Source: Halorussus amylolyticus (GTDB lineage Archaea > Halobacteriota > Halobacteria > Halobacteriales > Haladaptataceae). Taken from it: a stretch of DNA of 64,000 bases. The notes beneath the pieces are model-generated. The model had not been told where the DNA came from. It worked only from the letters and a program-made list of their open reading frames with translations, and made no database searches. The DNA lies in NCBI RefSeq assembly GCF_004143485.2, contig NZ_ML974130.1, positions 615,964-679,963 on the forward strand, given 5' to 3'. Made by a program: the position numbers and the translations under genes. Shown one piece after another: positions 25,013 through 35,833 of the stretch; positions within the stretch are counted from its first letter, which is position 1, and each line of letters begins with the position of its first letter.

Positions 25013-26818
25013 TCACTCCACCGTCACGCTCTTCGCCAGATTCCGCGGTTTATCTATCGACCGCCCCAACTGTTTCGCCACGAAGTACGCCACCAACTGC
25101 AACTGGACGTTCGCCAGCACCGGGGCTACTCGCGGGTGAGTCTCGGGAATCTCCAGCACCGCGTCCGCGTACCGTTCGACTTCCGAGACGCCGTCCGTGA
25201 CTGCGACGACCGGGGCATCGCGCGCTTCGACCTCCTTTACGTTCCCTATCGTCTTCGTCGCCTTCTCCCCGCGGCCGGTCACCACGGCGAAGACGGGCGT
25301 CTCGCTCGTCACGAGCGCGAGCGGTCCGTGCTTCAACTCACCTGCCGGGAACCCCTCGGCGTGCTCGTAGGTGATTTCCTTCATCTTGAGCGCGCCTTCG
25401 AGCGCGACCGGGTGGTGATGGCCTCGGCCGATGAAGAAGTAGCCCTCGCTGTACACGAACCGCTCGGCGACCTGCTCCGCCCGCGAGGAGTCCAGAATCT
25501 CTTGGACCTGCCCCGGCAAATCGCGGAGCGCTTCGACCACGTCGCGCGCGTCGCCCTGTTCGGCAAGCGACGCCGACAGCAGATTGCACGCGACTACCTG
25601 CGAGGAGAACGTCTTGGTCGCGGCCACGCCGATTTCCGGCCCGGCCCGGATGAACAGCGTGCGGTCGCACTCCCGAGATGCGGTCGAACCCACGACGTTC
25701 GTCATGGCTAGCGTCTCGACGCCCCGGTTCTTGGCTTCCCGGAGCGCAGAGAGGGTGTCTGCAGTCTCGCCGCTCTGCGTGATTCCCACGACGAGCGTCC
25801 CGTCGGATACCGGCGGCGGCGATGTCGCGTACTCGCTCGCCAAGAACGCCTGCGCCGGGACGCCAGCCTCTCGAAGCGACTGCGCGCCGAACAGCGCGGC
25901 GTGATAGCTCGTCCCGCACGCGACGAACTGGACCGACTCGGCCGCCAACCCCGCGAGCGCGTCCACGTCTACGGTCCCGGTGAGTTCGTCCACGCGCCCG
26001 CGCAGACATTTTCGAAGGGCTTGCGGTTGCTCGTGAATCTCCTTGAGCATGTAGTGGTCGTAGCCGCTCTTTGCGGTCTGTTCTGCGTCCCATTCGACGC
26101 GCGAGACCGACTTCTCCAGCAGTCGCCCCTCGCGGTCGGTGACAGTCCACGACCCGGATTCGAGTCGCGCGAACTCGCCGTCGTCGAGGTACACCACGCG
26201 GTCGGTGTACTCCAAGAACGCGGGCACGTCGCTCGCGAGATAGGCGGCGTTGTCGGCCACCCCGAGGACGAGCGGCGACCCCTCGCGAGTCGCCAGAATC
26301 GCCTCAGAGTCGCCGAACACCGCGGCGAGCGCGTAGCTCCCCTCCAATCGGGCGACCGCCGCTCGGAAGGCCTCCTCGGGGGTCGCGCCGTCGGCGAGCG
26401 CATCCTCGACGAGATGGGGGACGACTTCGCTGTCGGTGTCGCTGTCGAACTCGTGGCCAGCGTCGAGCAGGTCGGCTTTGAGTTCGTCGTAGTTCTCGAT
26501 GATGCCGTTGTGAACGACCGCCACCTCGCCCGCACAGTCGGTGTGCGGGTGGGCGTTCTCGTCGGAGGGCGGGCCGTGGGTGGACCACCGCGTGTGGCCG
26601 ATTCCCGCCGGACCGCGGAGGTCGCTCGTGTCGCCGCCAGCGGCGACCGCGTTTTTGAGGTGACCGAGTTCGCCCTCGCGCTTTTCGACCGCGACCGACC
26701 CGTTGGCCAGCGCGACACCCGCCGAGTCGTAGCCCCGGTATTCGAGGCTATCGAGACCCGAGAGCAGCACGTCGAGGGTTTCGGCGTCTCGGCCCACGCA
26801 GCCGATGATACCGCACAT
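25013..26818 (-). CDS. glmS: Glutamine-fructose-6-phosphate aminotransferase (isomerizing)
   Basis: The 601-residue enzyme starts MCGIIGCVG, with Cys2 as the glutaminase nucleophile, and ends PRNLAKSVTVE, the conserved C-terminus. Two sugar-isomerase domains occupy residues about 270-600 (FVACGTSYHAALFG, ITQSGETADTL, FIGRGHHHPVALEGALKMKE). It makes glucosamine 6-phosphate for UDP-GlcNAc, which feeds N-glycans and surface polysaccharide. The start lies 1 nt past the stop of the GlmU-like gene upstream. Confidence 0.95.
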   Translation of the reverse strand: MCGIIGCVGRDAETLDVLLSGLDSLEYRGYDSAGVALANGSVAVEKREGELGHLKNAVAAGGDTSDLRGPAGIGHTRWSTHGPPSDENAHPHTDCAGEVAVVHNGIIENYDELKADLLDAGHEFDSDTDSEVVPHLVEDALADGATPEEAFRAAVARLEGSYALAAVFGDSEAILATREGSPLVLGVADNAAYLASDVPAFLEYTDRVVYLDDGEFARLESGSWTVTDREGRLLEKSVSRVEWDAEQTAKSGYDHYMLKEIHEQPQALRKCLRGRVDELTGTVDVDALAGLAAESVQFVACGTSYHAALFGAQSLREAGVPAQAFLASEYATSPPPVSDGTLVVGITQSGETADTLSALREAKNRGVETLAMTNVVGSTASRECDRTLFIRAGPEIGVAATKTFSSQVVACNLLSASLAEQGDARDVVEALRDLPGQVQEILDSSRAEQVAERFVYSEGYFFIGRGHHHPVALEGALKMKEITYEHAEGFPAGELKHGPLALVTSETPVFAVVTGRGEKATKTIGNVKEVEARDAPVVAVTDGVSEVERYADAVLEIPETHPRVAPVLANVQLQLVAYFVAKQLGRSIDKPRNLAKSVTVE

Positions 26819-26819
26819 G

Positions 26820-28022
26820 TCAGCGATACACCTCGGCGCGCTCGCTTATATTTTCGGATACGGAGACGCCGGTGTGGAGGCGGGCACCCGGACCGACGAG
26901 CGTGCCGGGGTCGAAGCTGACCGCGCCGTCCGCGCGCACGCGGTCGGCCAGCAGCGCGCCCAGCGGTTGGTCCTCGAACACCCTGTCTTCGACGCGCACG
27001 TCGCCCGGCCCGCCCGAGACGGTGGCGTTCGCGCCGAGCGCGACTCCCTGCCCGGTCACGCAGTCGAGGAGCGTCGAGTTCGGCCCGACGCGCGTGTCGG
27101 TGTCCAACACCGACCGCGAAATCACGGCGTTCGCGCCGACCGTCGCGTTCCGGCCGACCGCGGCGAACGGCCCGACCACCGCACCGGGTCGGACCTCCGA
27201 GTCGGGACCGACGACGACGGGACCCTGAAGGGTCGCGTCGTCGTGGACGGTCGCGCTGTCAGCGACCCAGACCGAGTCGGCGCGCTCGGGTTCGGTGACG
27301 CGCCCGCCCAGCAGGAGTTCGCGCGCCACGTCGAGCAAATCCCACGGGTAGGTCGCGTCCACCCACAACCCTTCGGTAGTGACGCCGCGAACCGTCGAAT
27401 CCCGGTCGATGAGGCGGACGAGCGTGTCGGTCAGCGCGAGTTCGCCCTGCACGCGCGGGGTCTCCTCGACGGCGTCGAAGATGGAGGCGTCGAAGGCGTA
27501 CACCCCGGCGTTGAGCAGGCGGTACTCGTCGGTGTCGGGCTTCTCGACGAGGTCGGTCACGCGGTCGCCCTCGGTCACGACCGCGCCGTAGTGGGAGACG
27601 TCGGCCCGCTCGGTCACTGCGAGCATCGTGCTCGCGCCGTCGTCCTCGAAGGCGTCGAGGATGTCCTCGACCATCTTTTGTTCGATGATTTGGTCGCCGT
27701 TGACCACCAGAAAGCCCTCGTCGTCGGCCACGCTCTCGCGGGCCCCGAGCAGGGCGTGACCGCTCCCGAGCTGTTTTTTTTGGACGACGTAGTCGATGGG
27801 GACGTTCCGGTAGGTCGGCCCGAAGTGGTCCTGCACCCGGTCGCGCTTGTAGCCGACGACGACGTGGAGGCGCTCGATGCCCGCGCCGATGAGCGCGTCG
27901 AAAACGTGTTCGAGAATCGGTCGGTCTGCGGCCGGAAGCATCGGCTTGGGTCGATTCCGCGTAAGCGGCCGGAGACGCGTCCCCTCTCCGGCGGCCAACA
28001 CGATGGCGGCGCGAACTGTCAT
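26820..28022 (-). CDS. glmU: Bifunctional sugar-1-phosphate nucleotidylyltransferase/acetyltransferase (archaeal GlmU type)
   Basis: The 400-residue protein starts MTVRAAIVLAAGEGTRLRPL (an ATG three codons earlier at 28031 is an alternative). Residues 1-230 form the nucleotidyltransferase domain (RNRPKPMLPAADRP, VVNGDQIIE). From about 235 on there are left-handed beta-helix repeats of the acyltransferase (ATVHDDATLQGPVVVG, SEVRPGAVVG). It should make UDP-GlcNAc from glucosamine 1-phosphate. It is cotranscribed with glmS and diverges from secY. Confidence 0.88.
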   Translation of the reverse strand: MTVRAAIVLAAGEGTRLRPLTRNRPKPMLPAADRPILEHVFDALIGAGIERLHVVVGYKRDRVQDHFGPTYRNVPIDYVVQKKQLGSGHALLGARESVADDEGFLVVNGDQIIEQKMVEDILDAFEDDGASTMLAVTERADVSHYGAVVTEGDRVTDLVEKPDTDEYRLLNAGVYAFDASIFDAVEETPRVQGELALTDTLVRLIDRDSTVRGVTTEGLWVDATYPWDLLDVARELLLGGRVTEPERADSVWVADSATVHDDATLQGPVVVGPDSEVRPGAVVGPFAAVGRNATVGANAVISRSVLDTDTRVGPNSTLLDCVTGQGVALGANATVSGGPGDVRVEDRVFEDQPLGALLADRVRADGAVSFDPGTLVGPGARLHTGVSVSENISERAEVYR

Positions 28023-28203
28023 GGATGGCATAACACCAAGAAACGGTATCAAGGTTCGGCTTTTTCGGGTGGATTTGAACGAAACCCGAGTCGAACGACG
28101 CCGAAACCGAGCCGTTTCATCGGTCGTGGGACGGTATCGCACGCCGATTTTTCGGGGTACAAAGCGAAGCACATACAAGCCCCCGTCCGATGTATTGCGA
28201 TAT

Positions 28204-29664
28204 ATGAGTTGGAAAGAGACGGCCGAACCAGTCCTCACCCGGATGCCCTCCGTTCGACGCCCGGAGGGCCACGTCCCCTTCAAGCGAAAGCTTGGGTGGA
28301 CTGCGGGGATTCTGGTTCTGTACTTCTTCCTGACCAACATTTTCCTGTACGGCGCGAACGAGTCCGCCGACGTGTTCGGTCAGTTTCGGTCGATATTGGC
28401 AGGTGGACAGGGGACGATTCTCCAACTCGGCATCGGGCCGATAGTCACTGCGAGCATCGTGCTCCAACTGCTCGGCGGTGCCGACCTGCTCGGTCTCGAC
28501 ACCGACGACCCGCGCGACCAGGTGCTGTATCAGGGCCTCCAGAAGCTACTGGTCGTCGTGATGGTCATCCTCACCGGCTTCCCGATGGTGTTCGCCGGTG
28601 GCTTCCTGCCCGCCGACCCGCAGGTCGCCCAGAGCCTCGGTATCGGTCTCGTGGGCGTCAAGTGGCTCATCTTCGCCCAGATATTCGTCGGGGGCATCCT
28701 CATCCTGTTCATGGACGAAATCGTGAGCAAGTGGGGCGTCGGCTCCGGTATCGGCCTGTTCATCATCGCGGGCGTGAGCCAGCGACTCATCGGCGGCCTG
28801 TTCGCGTGGCCGGGACTCGGCGAGCGAAACGGCCTCATCGCGACGTGGATAGGTATCATCACCGGAAGCGTCGATATGCCGTCGGTGCTGACTCCCGCCG
28901 GAATCCAGTTCCTGTTCACGGGCGAGGGCGGCATCCTCGCGATTATCACGACCGTGTTCATCTTCGCGGTGGTCGTGTACGCAGAGAGCGTGCGCGTCGA
29001 GATACCGCTCAGTCACGCGCGCGTCAAGGGCGCGCGCGGTCGATTCCCCGTGAAGCTCATCTACGCGAGCGTCCTGCCCATGATTCTCGTTCGGGCGCTC
29101 CAGATGAACCTCCAGTTCCTCGGCCGCATCCTCGACAGCCAGCTCGCGAACATGCCCGCGTGGCTCGGCCAGTACTCCCAGAACAGCGCCCAACCGACCG
29201 GCGGGCTGTTCTACTACCTCGCGCCGATTCAGTCGCCTGGCCAGTGGATGTGGTGGACCGGAACCGCCCAAGAGCCGTGGCAAATCATGCTCCGCGTCGC
29301 GGTCGACCTCACGTTCATGGTCATCGGCGGCGCGATATTCGCCATCTTCTGGGTCGAGACGACCGACATGGGGCCGGAGGCGACCGCCAAGCAGATTCAG
29401 AACTCCGGGATGCAGATTCCGGGCTTCCGCCAGAACACGGGCGTCATCGAGAAGGTGATGGAGCGCTACATCCCGCAAGTCACCGTCATCGGCGGCGCGC
29501 TCGTCGGCCTGCTCGCGGTCATGGCTAACATGCTCGGCACCATCGGCGACGTCTCCGGGACGGGCCTCCTGCTGACGGTCTCCATCACGTACAAGCTCTA
29601 CGAGGAAATCGCAGAAGAGCAGTTGATGGAGATGCACCCGATGATGCGCGACATGTTCGGGTAG
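28204..29664 (+). CDS. secY: Protein translocase subunit SecY
   Basis: The ATG at 28204 (MSWKETAEPVLTRMPSVRRP) starts the 486-residue channel protein; the frame extends upstream but without a family match. Ten membrane segments are expected. The plug and lateral-gate segments RSILAGGQGTILQLGIGPIVTASIVLQLLGG and MDEIVSKWGVGSGIGLFI are clear, as are the cytoplasmic loop SHARVKGARGRFPVKLIYASVLPMIL and C-terminal PQVTVIGG. It is outside a ribosomal-protein cluster here. Confidence 0.95.
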   Translation: MSWKETAEPVLTRMPSVRRPEGHVPFKRKLGWTAGILVLYFFLTNIFLYGANESADVFGQFRSILAGGQGTILQLGIGPIVTASIVLQLLGGADLLGLDTDDPRDQVLYQGLQKLLVVVMVILTGFPMVFAGGFLPADPQVAQSLGIGLVGVKWLIFAQIFVGGILILFMDEIVSKWGVGSGIGLFIIAGVSQRLIGGLFAWPGLGERNGLIATWIGIITGSVDMPSVLTPAGIQFLFTGEGGILAIITTVFIFAVVVYAESVRVEIPLSHARVKGARGRFPVKLIYASVLPMILVRALQMNLQFLGRILDSQLANMPAWLGQYSQNSAQPTGGLFYYLAPIQSPGQWMWWTGTAQEPWQIMLRVAVDLTFMVIGGAIFAIFWVETTDMGPEATAKQIQNSGMQIPGFRQNTGVIEKVMERYIPQVTVIGGALVGLLAVMANMLGTIGDVSGTGLLLTVSITYKLYEEIAEEQLMEMHPMMRDMFG

Positions 29665-29785
29665 TGATGAACGTCATCTGAACGGTCCCGTGCGTGTGGT
29701 CGAGGCAGTCGAACTATTGACTCGGCGCGGCGTGTCGGCGAAACTCGGCTTCGGCTACCGAATTTGACTCCCTTTTGATGTTAAC

Positions 29786-29824
29786 TTAGCCTATCTCAGA
29801 ATAGACTAATTCAAAATTGGCTAA
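29786..29824. repeat. A+T-rich inverted repeat after secY
   Basis: TTAGCC at 29786-29791 pairs with GGCTAA at 29819-29824 in the A+T-rich part of the secY 3' gap; nested CTAT/ATAG arms lie between. It could be a transcript end or a promoter. A 60-codon frame crossing this area (29832-30014) has no coding character. Confidence 0.3.
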
Positions 29825-29946
29825 TTGAACAATGCCTATGACCTCGACTGGACACGCCTCTACACCGTCGAAAACATCCCTACGCTCCGAACCGAGTGGC
29901 CGGAGAGGGCCCTACCGGGGACTAATCTGTTGGGGTCTCTCGATAT

Positions 29947-31482
<1,536 letters not shown>

Positions 31483-31766
31483 GGGATACAGAGCCTAATA
31501 GAAAATCAAAAACGTTCCGATAAAAGTCAAAAACCGAGGCGAGGAGAACGGTCTCCGGAGCGTGTCGTTCACCTCCGCCGGATTTCAACAGCGTTGTGAC
31601 CGCGACCCGAGTGCAGGACACGGACACCGATAGCCTCCAAGACGCCCGGGAAGATAGCTAGCGAACATAAAATAAATCTTCTTCATATAGAATTAAATAT
31701 TTTTGTAATTCTGCATACTAATGCTTTCGATAGGTATATCGTGATTTAGTTCTCCCGTAGGGACAG

Positions 31767-32750
31767 ATGGCTTTATTGGACAAAGCAAAAAAGGTCAGCG
31801 AATTAATCAGTAAACTGTTCGTTCTTTGGGTCGTCGTCGTGGCGGTACTTGCGTTCGTTCGCCCGAATAATTTCGCGTGGATCGGCGAATACGTTTCGCC
31901 GCTTCTAGCCGTCGTAATGTTGGGAATGGGACTGACTCTGACCCTCGAGGACTTCGTGCGAATCGTCGAACGGCCACGCGACGTAGTTCTCGGGGCGGTC
32001 GCGCAGTGGGTGATTATGCCTGTCTCAGCGTACGCGCTGGTTGTGGGACTGTCGTTACCCGAAGAAATTGGAATTGGACTGGTCCTCCTCGGTGCTGCGC
32101 CGGGAGGAACGGCGTCCAACGTTTACACGTATCTCGGGAAGGGCGATGTCGCCCTCTCGGTGACCGTGACGTCGCTAACGACGTTGGTGGCACCAGTGCT
32201 CATGCCGGTGTGGGTTATCGTCTTCGTCGGCGAGCAGATTCAGGTCACCTTCGCGCAGATGTTCCAGGAGATTTTCCTCATCGTCGTTATTCCCGTGCTC
32301 CTCGGACTCGTTCTTCGATACGCTCTCGACCGACACGCACCGACGGTCTCGGCCGCCGGACTCACGGTGTTCCCTGCCATCAGCGTTCTGGCAATCGTCG
32401 CCATCGTCGGTGCGGTCGTCGGCGCGAACGTCGAAAATCTGCTGACCGCGAGCGCGCTCGTCATCGTCGCGGTGTTGATTCACCACGCTATCGGTCTCTC
32501 GGCGGGATACGGAACCGGTATCGCGACCAACATGGCCGAGGATCGGGCGCGAGCGCTCTCGTTCGAGGTCGGCATGCAGAACAGCGCGCTGGCCGTCGCA
32601 CTCGCAACTGCGTTCTTCACGCCGTTGGCCGCTCTCGTTCCGGCGCTCGCAGTCGTCCTCCACCAGATTGTTGGACCGATAGTTGCGACGTATTTCGCGA
32701 GCCAGGACGAGGAGGCGCTCTACGAGACGACGGCACAGACAGAGACCTAG
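31767..32750 (+). CDS. Bile acid:sodium symporter (BASS) family transporter
   Basis: The 327-residue protein has nine to ten membrane segments and the BASS hallmarks LGMGLTLTLEDFVRIVERP, GLVLLGAAPGGTASNVYTYLGKGDVALSV and GYGTGIATNMAEDRARALSFEVGMQNSALAVALA. Substrates of archaeal members include organic anions such as pyruvate or pantoate, but this one is not assigned. The 284-nt upstream gap is A+T-rich and is shared with the divergent lipoprotein gene. Confidence 0.85.
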   Translation: MALLDKAKKVSELISKLFVLWVVVVAVLAFVRPNNFAWIGEYVSPLLAVVMLGMGLTLTLEDFVRIVERPRDVVLGAVAQWVIMPVSAYALVVGLSLPEEIGIGLVLLGAAPGGTASNVYTYLGKGDVALSVTVTSLTTLVAPVLMPVWVIVFVGEQIQVTFAQMFQEIFLIVVIPVLLGLVLRYALDRHAPTVSAAGLTVFPAISVLAIVAIVGAVVGANVENLLTASALVIVAVLIHHAIGLSAGYGTGIATNMAEDRARALSFEVGMQNSALAVALATAFFTPLAALVPALAVVLHQIVGPIVATYFASQDEEALYETTAQTET

Positions 32751-32953
32751 CCGGTCGACGGATTCGAACACTACCGTCCGAAATTCGATTTCCGATACGC
32801 ACTGTTCTTCGTCGCTTCGAGCCACGGGACTGCGAAAACCTTCTCTAACGAGGGTCGAAGACTGCGGTCCTGGCCGCTACTTCGTTCCAACTTCAATGGA
32901 GTCGGAAGGATTTAACCAGCATACTTAATGCGCTTTCATACAATACGGATACT

Positions 32954-34342
32954 ATGTCGGACGATTTTGATTTCATCCGGTCGCGATTATCTGACGACCA
33001 GTATTCGGTCACGGATGCAGACCGACGCGAACGTGCGGTCGACTGGGGAACGAACCGCGACGACGGTAGTCAACCGGACATCGTCGTCTGGCCGGAGAGT
33101 ACCGACGATGTCTCGGCCGTTCTCGCCGGAGCCAACGAGCGTGGTATCCCCGTCACGCCGTACGCTGCGGGAACGAGCCTCGAGGGGAATCCCGTTCCGC
33201 TTGAGGGAGGCATCACCCTCGACCTGACGCGAATGGACGACGTCTACGACATCCGCCCTGACGACCTCCAGGTCGACGTCGGACCGGGTATCTACGGCGA
33301 CGAGGTCAACGAAGCCATAGAAAACTACGGCCTCGTGTTACCGTCGCTACCGTCCTCGGGGAAGATTTCGACGCTCGGCGGTATGATAGCGAACGACGCG
33401 TCCGGCATGAAGACGGTCAAGTACGGAGAAGTCGCCGACTGGCTCCTCGAGGTCGAGGCCGTCCTCCCGAACGGCGAGGTAATCACCGCGGGAAGTAAAG
33501 CCGCGAAGACCTCGTCCGGCTACAACCTGCTCGACCTCCTCGTCGGCAGCGAAGGCACGCTCGCGGTGATTACGCGGCTCACGTTGCAGTTGGCGGGTCG
33601 CCCGGAGCAAGTCTGGGCAGGACGAGCCACGTTCGCCGATCTCGGTGACGCCGCTGATGCCGTCTTCGACGCCGTCCGGTCGGGCGTCGACGTTGCGAAG
33701 ATAGAACTGATAGATTCGTTGAGCGCCGAAATCGCCAATACGGTCTTGGACACCGGCCTACCGAATTCGCCGATGGTCTTCCTCGAGTTCCACGCGAATC
33801 ACGATATCGAGACGGAAGTCGAGTTCTGCAAGTCGCTGTTCGAATCTCACGGCGTCGAGACCTTCGAGATTGCGGCTCAAGACGAAACGATGGCCGAGTT
33901 GTGGGAAGCCCGGCGAGAGCTCGCAGACGCGGTAGAACCGTACGACCCGGACTTGTCGCCGCTCACGCCGGGTGACGTCACCGTTCCCATCAGCGCGCTC
34001 CCGGACATCGTCGACTACATCAAAACTCTGGGCGCGGAACACGACATCATGATTCCCTGCTTCGGACACGCTGGCGACGGTAACATCCACTACTTCGTGA
34101 TGGTCGACCCGAACGACCCAGAGATGGTCGAAACGGGCGAACACCTCTCGAAGAAAATCGTCGAGCGCGCAATCGAACTGGGTGGCACCGCGACGGGCGA
34201 ACACGGCGTCGGCGTCGGCAAACGAGACTATCTCGTCGCCGAACACGGTCCCGCGGCCGTTGGGACGATGCGGTCGATCAAGACCGCCTTCGACCCGAAC
34301 GGGATACTCAATCCCGGAAAGATATTCCCTGACGACGTATAG
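32954..34342 (+). CDS. FAD-linked oxidase, D-lactate dehydrogenase/GlcD type
   Basis: The 462-residue protein has the PCMH FAD domain (VTPYAAGTSLEGNPVPLEGGI, GGMIANDASGMKTVKYGEV) and the C-terminal FAD-oxidase domain ending HAGDGNIHYFVM...GTATGEHGVGVGKRDYL. These features fit D-lactate or glycolate dehydrogenases of the respiratory chain. It may donate electrons to a membrane quinone. The A+T-rich CATACTTAATG upstream may be part of its promoter. Confidence 0.88.
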   Translation: MSDDFDFIRSRLSDDQYSVTDADRRERAVDWGTNRDDGSQPDIVVWPESTDDVSAVLAGANERGIPVTPYAAGTSLEGNPVPLEGGITLDLTRMDDVYDIRPDDLQVDVGPGIYGDEVNEAIENYGLVLPSLPSSGKISTLGGMIANDASGMKTVKYGEVADWLLEVEAVLPNGEVITAGSKAAKTSSGYNLLDLLVGSEGTLAVITRLTLQLAGRPEQVWAGRATFADLGDAADAVFDAVRSGVDVAKIELIDSLSAEIANTVLDTGLPNSPMVFLEFHANHDIETEVEFCKSLFESHGVETFEIAAQDETMAELWEARRELADAVEPYDPDLSPLTPGDVTVPISALPDIVDYIKTLGAEHDIMIPCFGHAGDGNIHYFVMVDPNDPEMVETGEHLSKKIVERAIELGGTATGEHGVGVGKRDYLVAEHGPAAVGTMRSIKTAFDPNGILNPGKIFPDDV

Positions 34343-34410
34343 ACGCCTGCCGTGAGCTGTGCGCCGACCTAACGGTACGACCGACTCGCTTTCCAACTGT
34401 CCTCTCGAAC

Positions 34411-35430
34411 TCACACCGGCCGAAGGTGCTCGCAGTCGCCCGCGTGGACTCGAACCCGCCCCTCGTCAGTCTCGACCACCAGCGCGCCGGGAAACGCCAC
34501 GTCCACCGCTTGCCCGACGATATCGCCGTCGTCGCGCTCGACGCGCACTCGCTGGCCGAGCGTGGCCGCCCGGTCGCGCCACGCGTCGAGGGCCGCTTCG
34601 GGGTCCGCTCGGAGGTCGTCGAATCGCTCCAAGAGTCGCTGGACGAACGCCCGGCGGTCCACTGTGCCGACCTCGCGTTCGACGCTCGTCGCGCCCTCGG
34701 GGAGCGATTCTTCGGGTACGTTGACGTTCACGCCCGTTCCGACGACGACCCACGAGACGCGGTCGGCTTCGCCCTCCATCTCGGTCAGGACTCCGGCGAG
34801 CTTTCGGCCGCCCCGTTCGGCTTCGTCCTCCCCCGAGCGCGCGTCCGAGGAGGGTGAGTCCGACGAGCGCGCGTCCGAGCGGCGCTCGGACGCGCTCTCG
34901 CTCGCGGCGCTCACGAGAACGTCGTTCGGCCACTTGATTTCGGCCGGAACGCCCGCCTCGCGCGCGGCGTCGGTCACGGCCACGGCGGCCGCCAGCGTCA
35001 GCGCCGGAGCGTGGGCCGGGGGCAGGGCGGGCCGGACGACCAGACTCGCCCAGACGCCGCCGCTCGGCGACGACCACCCGCGGTCGAGACGGCCCCGCCC
35101 GCCGGTCTGCTCGTCGGCCAGCACCACCACGTCGGCGGCACCTTCCCCCGCGAGTTCGCGCGCGCGGTCGTTCGTGCTCCCGATGGCGTCGTGGTACTCG
35201 ACTTCGAAGGGCGCGTCGAGGCCGAACTCGACGGCCGGGCCGCCGTACTCGGGCACCGAAAGGAGGTCGTAGCCCGCGTCGTCGCTCGCGATTTCGAATC
35301 CGGATTCTCTGAGCGCCTCGACGTGCTTCCAGACCGCGTTGCGCGAGACCCCGAGGTCGTCGGCGAGGGCGGGACCCCGGACGGGTCCGTCGGCGATGGC
35401 GTCGAGGACGGCCCGGCGCGTGTCGTTCAT
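34411..35430 (-). CDS. birA: Biotin-protein ligase/biotin operon repressor
   Basis: The ATG at 35430 (MNDTRRAVLDAIADG) gives 339 residues. Residues 1-65 form a winged helix (GPALADDLGVSRNAVWKHVEAL). The ligase domain shows GGRGRLDRGWSSPSGGVW and IKWPNDVLV, and a C-terminal SH3-like domain follows. It joins biotin to the carboxylase carrier encoded upstream at 35834-37621. A Ser/Asp/Arg-rich insert of about 35 residues follows the KWPND motif and comes from repeated DNA. Confidence 0.92.
   Translation of the reverse strand: MNDTRRAVLDAIADGPVRGPALADDLGVSRNAVWKHVEALRESGFEIASDDAGYDLLSVPEYGGPAVEFGLDAPFEVEYHDAIGSTNDRARELAGEGAADVVVLADEQTGGRGRLDRGWSSPSGGVWASLVVRPALPPAHAPALTLAAAVAVTDAAREAGVPAEIKWPNDVLVSAASESASERRSDARSSDSPSSDARSGEDEAERGGRKLAGVLTEMEGEADRVSWVVVGTGVNVNVPEESLPEGATSVEREVGTVDRRAFVQRLLERFDDLRADPEAALDAWRDRAATLGQRVRVERDDGDIVGQAVDVAFPGALVVETDEGRVRVHAGDCEHLRPV
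34834..34895. repeat. Direct repeat and palindrome inside birA
   Basis: CGAGCGCGCGTCCGAG occurs at 34834-34849 and again at 34864-34879. The second copy runs into a 12-bp perfect palindrome (GCGCGTCCGAGC, 3-nt loop, GCTCGGACGCGC; 34869-34895). It codes for the low-complexity insert in the ligase. Confidence 0.75.
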
Positions 35431-35599
35431 GCGCGAGGGTAGTCCCCACGAGGAAAAGAATGGTCCGTTTGTGACCGAGACAAGAGTCGGTTCAGGAGTG
35501 TTTGCTCTATCGCTACGCACCGCGTACGACGTGGCTACGACTCATCTTCGAAATCACCGGACCCATTTGCGCTGTTGGAGAGGCCGCAGTGAACTCTTC

Positions 35600-35718
35600 G
35601 AAAGCCCCCGCCCGGTCGCGGTCGCTGAGCAGGATATTTCGGGGCTCTCCGCACAGCACGCCCCGAAATAGTGGCCTGCTCAGACGACTGAACTGGACGC
35701 GACCGGGCGGCCCCTTTC
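35600..35718 (-). ncRNA. Structured repeat element, copy A
   Basis: In the 403-nt gap downstream of the biotin-carboxylase gene. Plus-strand ends are GAAAGCCCCCG (35600) and GGCCCCTTTC (to 35718). The next stem is GCCCGGTCGCG with CGCGACCGGGC, and the interior holds CTGAGCAGG/CCTGCTCAG and ATTTCGGGGC/GCCCCGAAAT. Read with the gene, the strand order is GACTGAAAGGGG...GGGGGCTTTC. Two other copies lie at 40647 and 50485. It may be an RNA or a REP/MITE-like element. Confidence 0.55.
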
Positions 35719-35833
35719 AGTCCCGCCCACGTAGATTGGTTGGTATGGTGTTTCCCGTGATCTGTGTCACCGAGCACGGAGAGTCCGAAGACTCGGCGAG
35801 ACGAAAACGCCGTAAAACGAGAAACGACTGCGA

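Noticed and set aside
26805..29528. Plus-strand frame of 907 codons
   Set aside because: Covers glmU in antisense and secY out of frame; composition is Arg/His/Pro-rich and no domain is visible.
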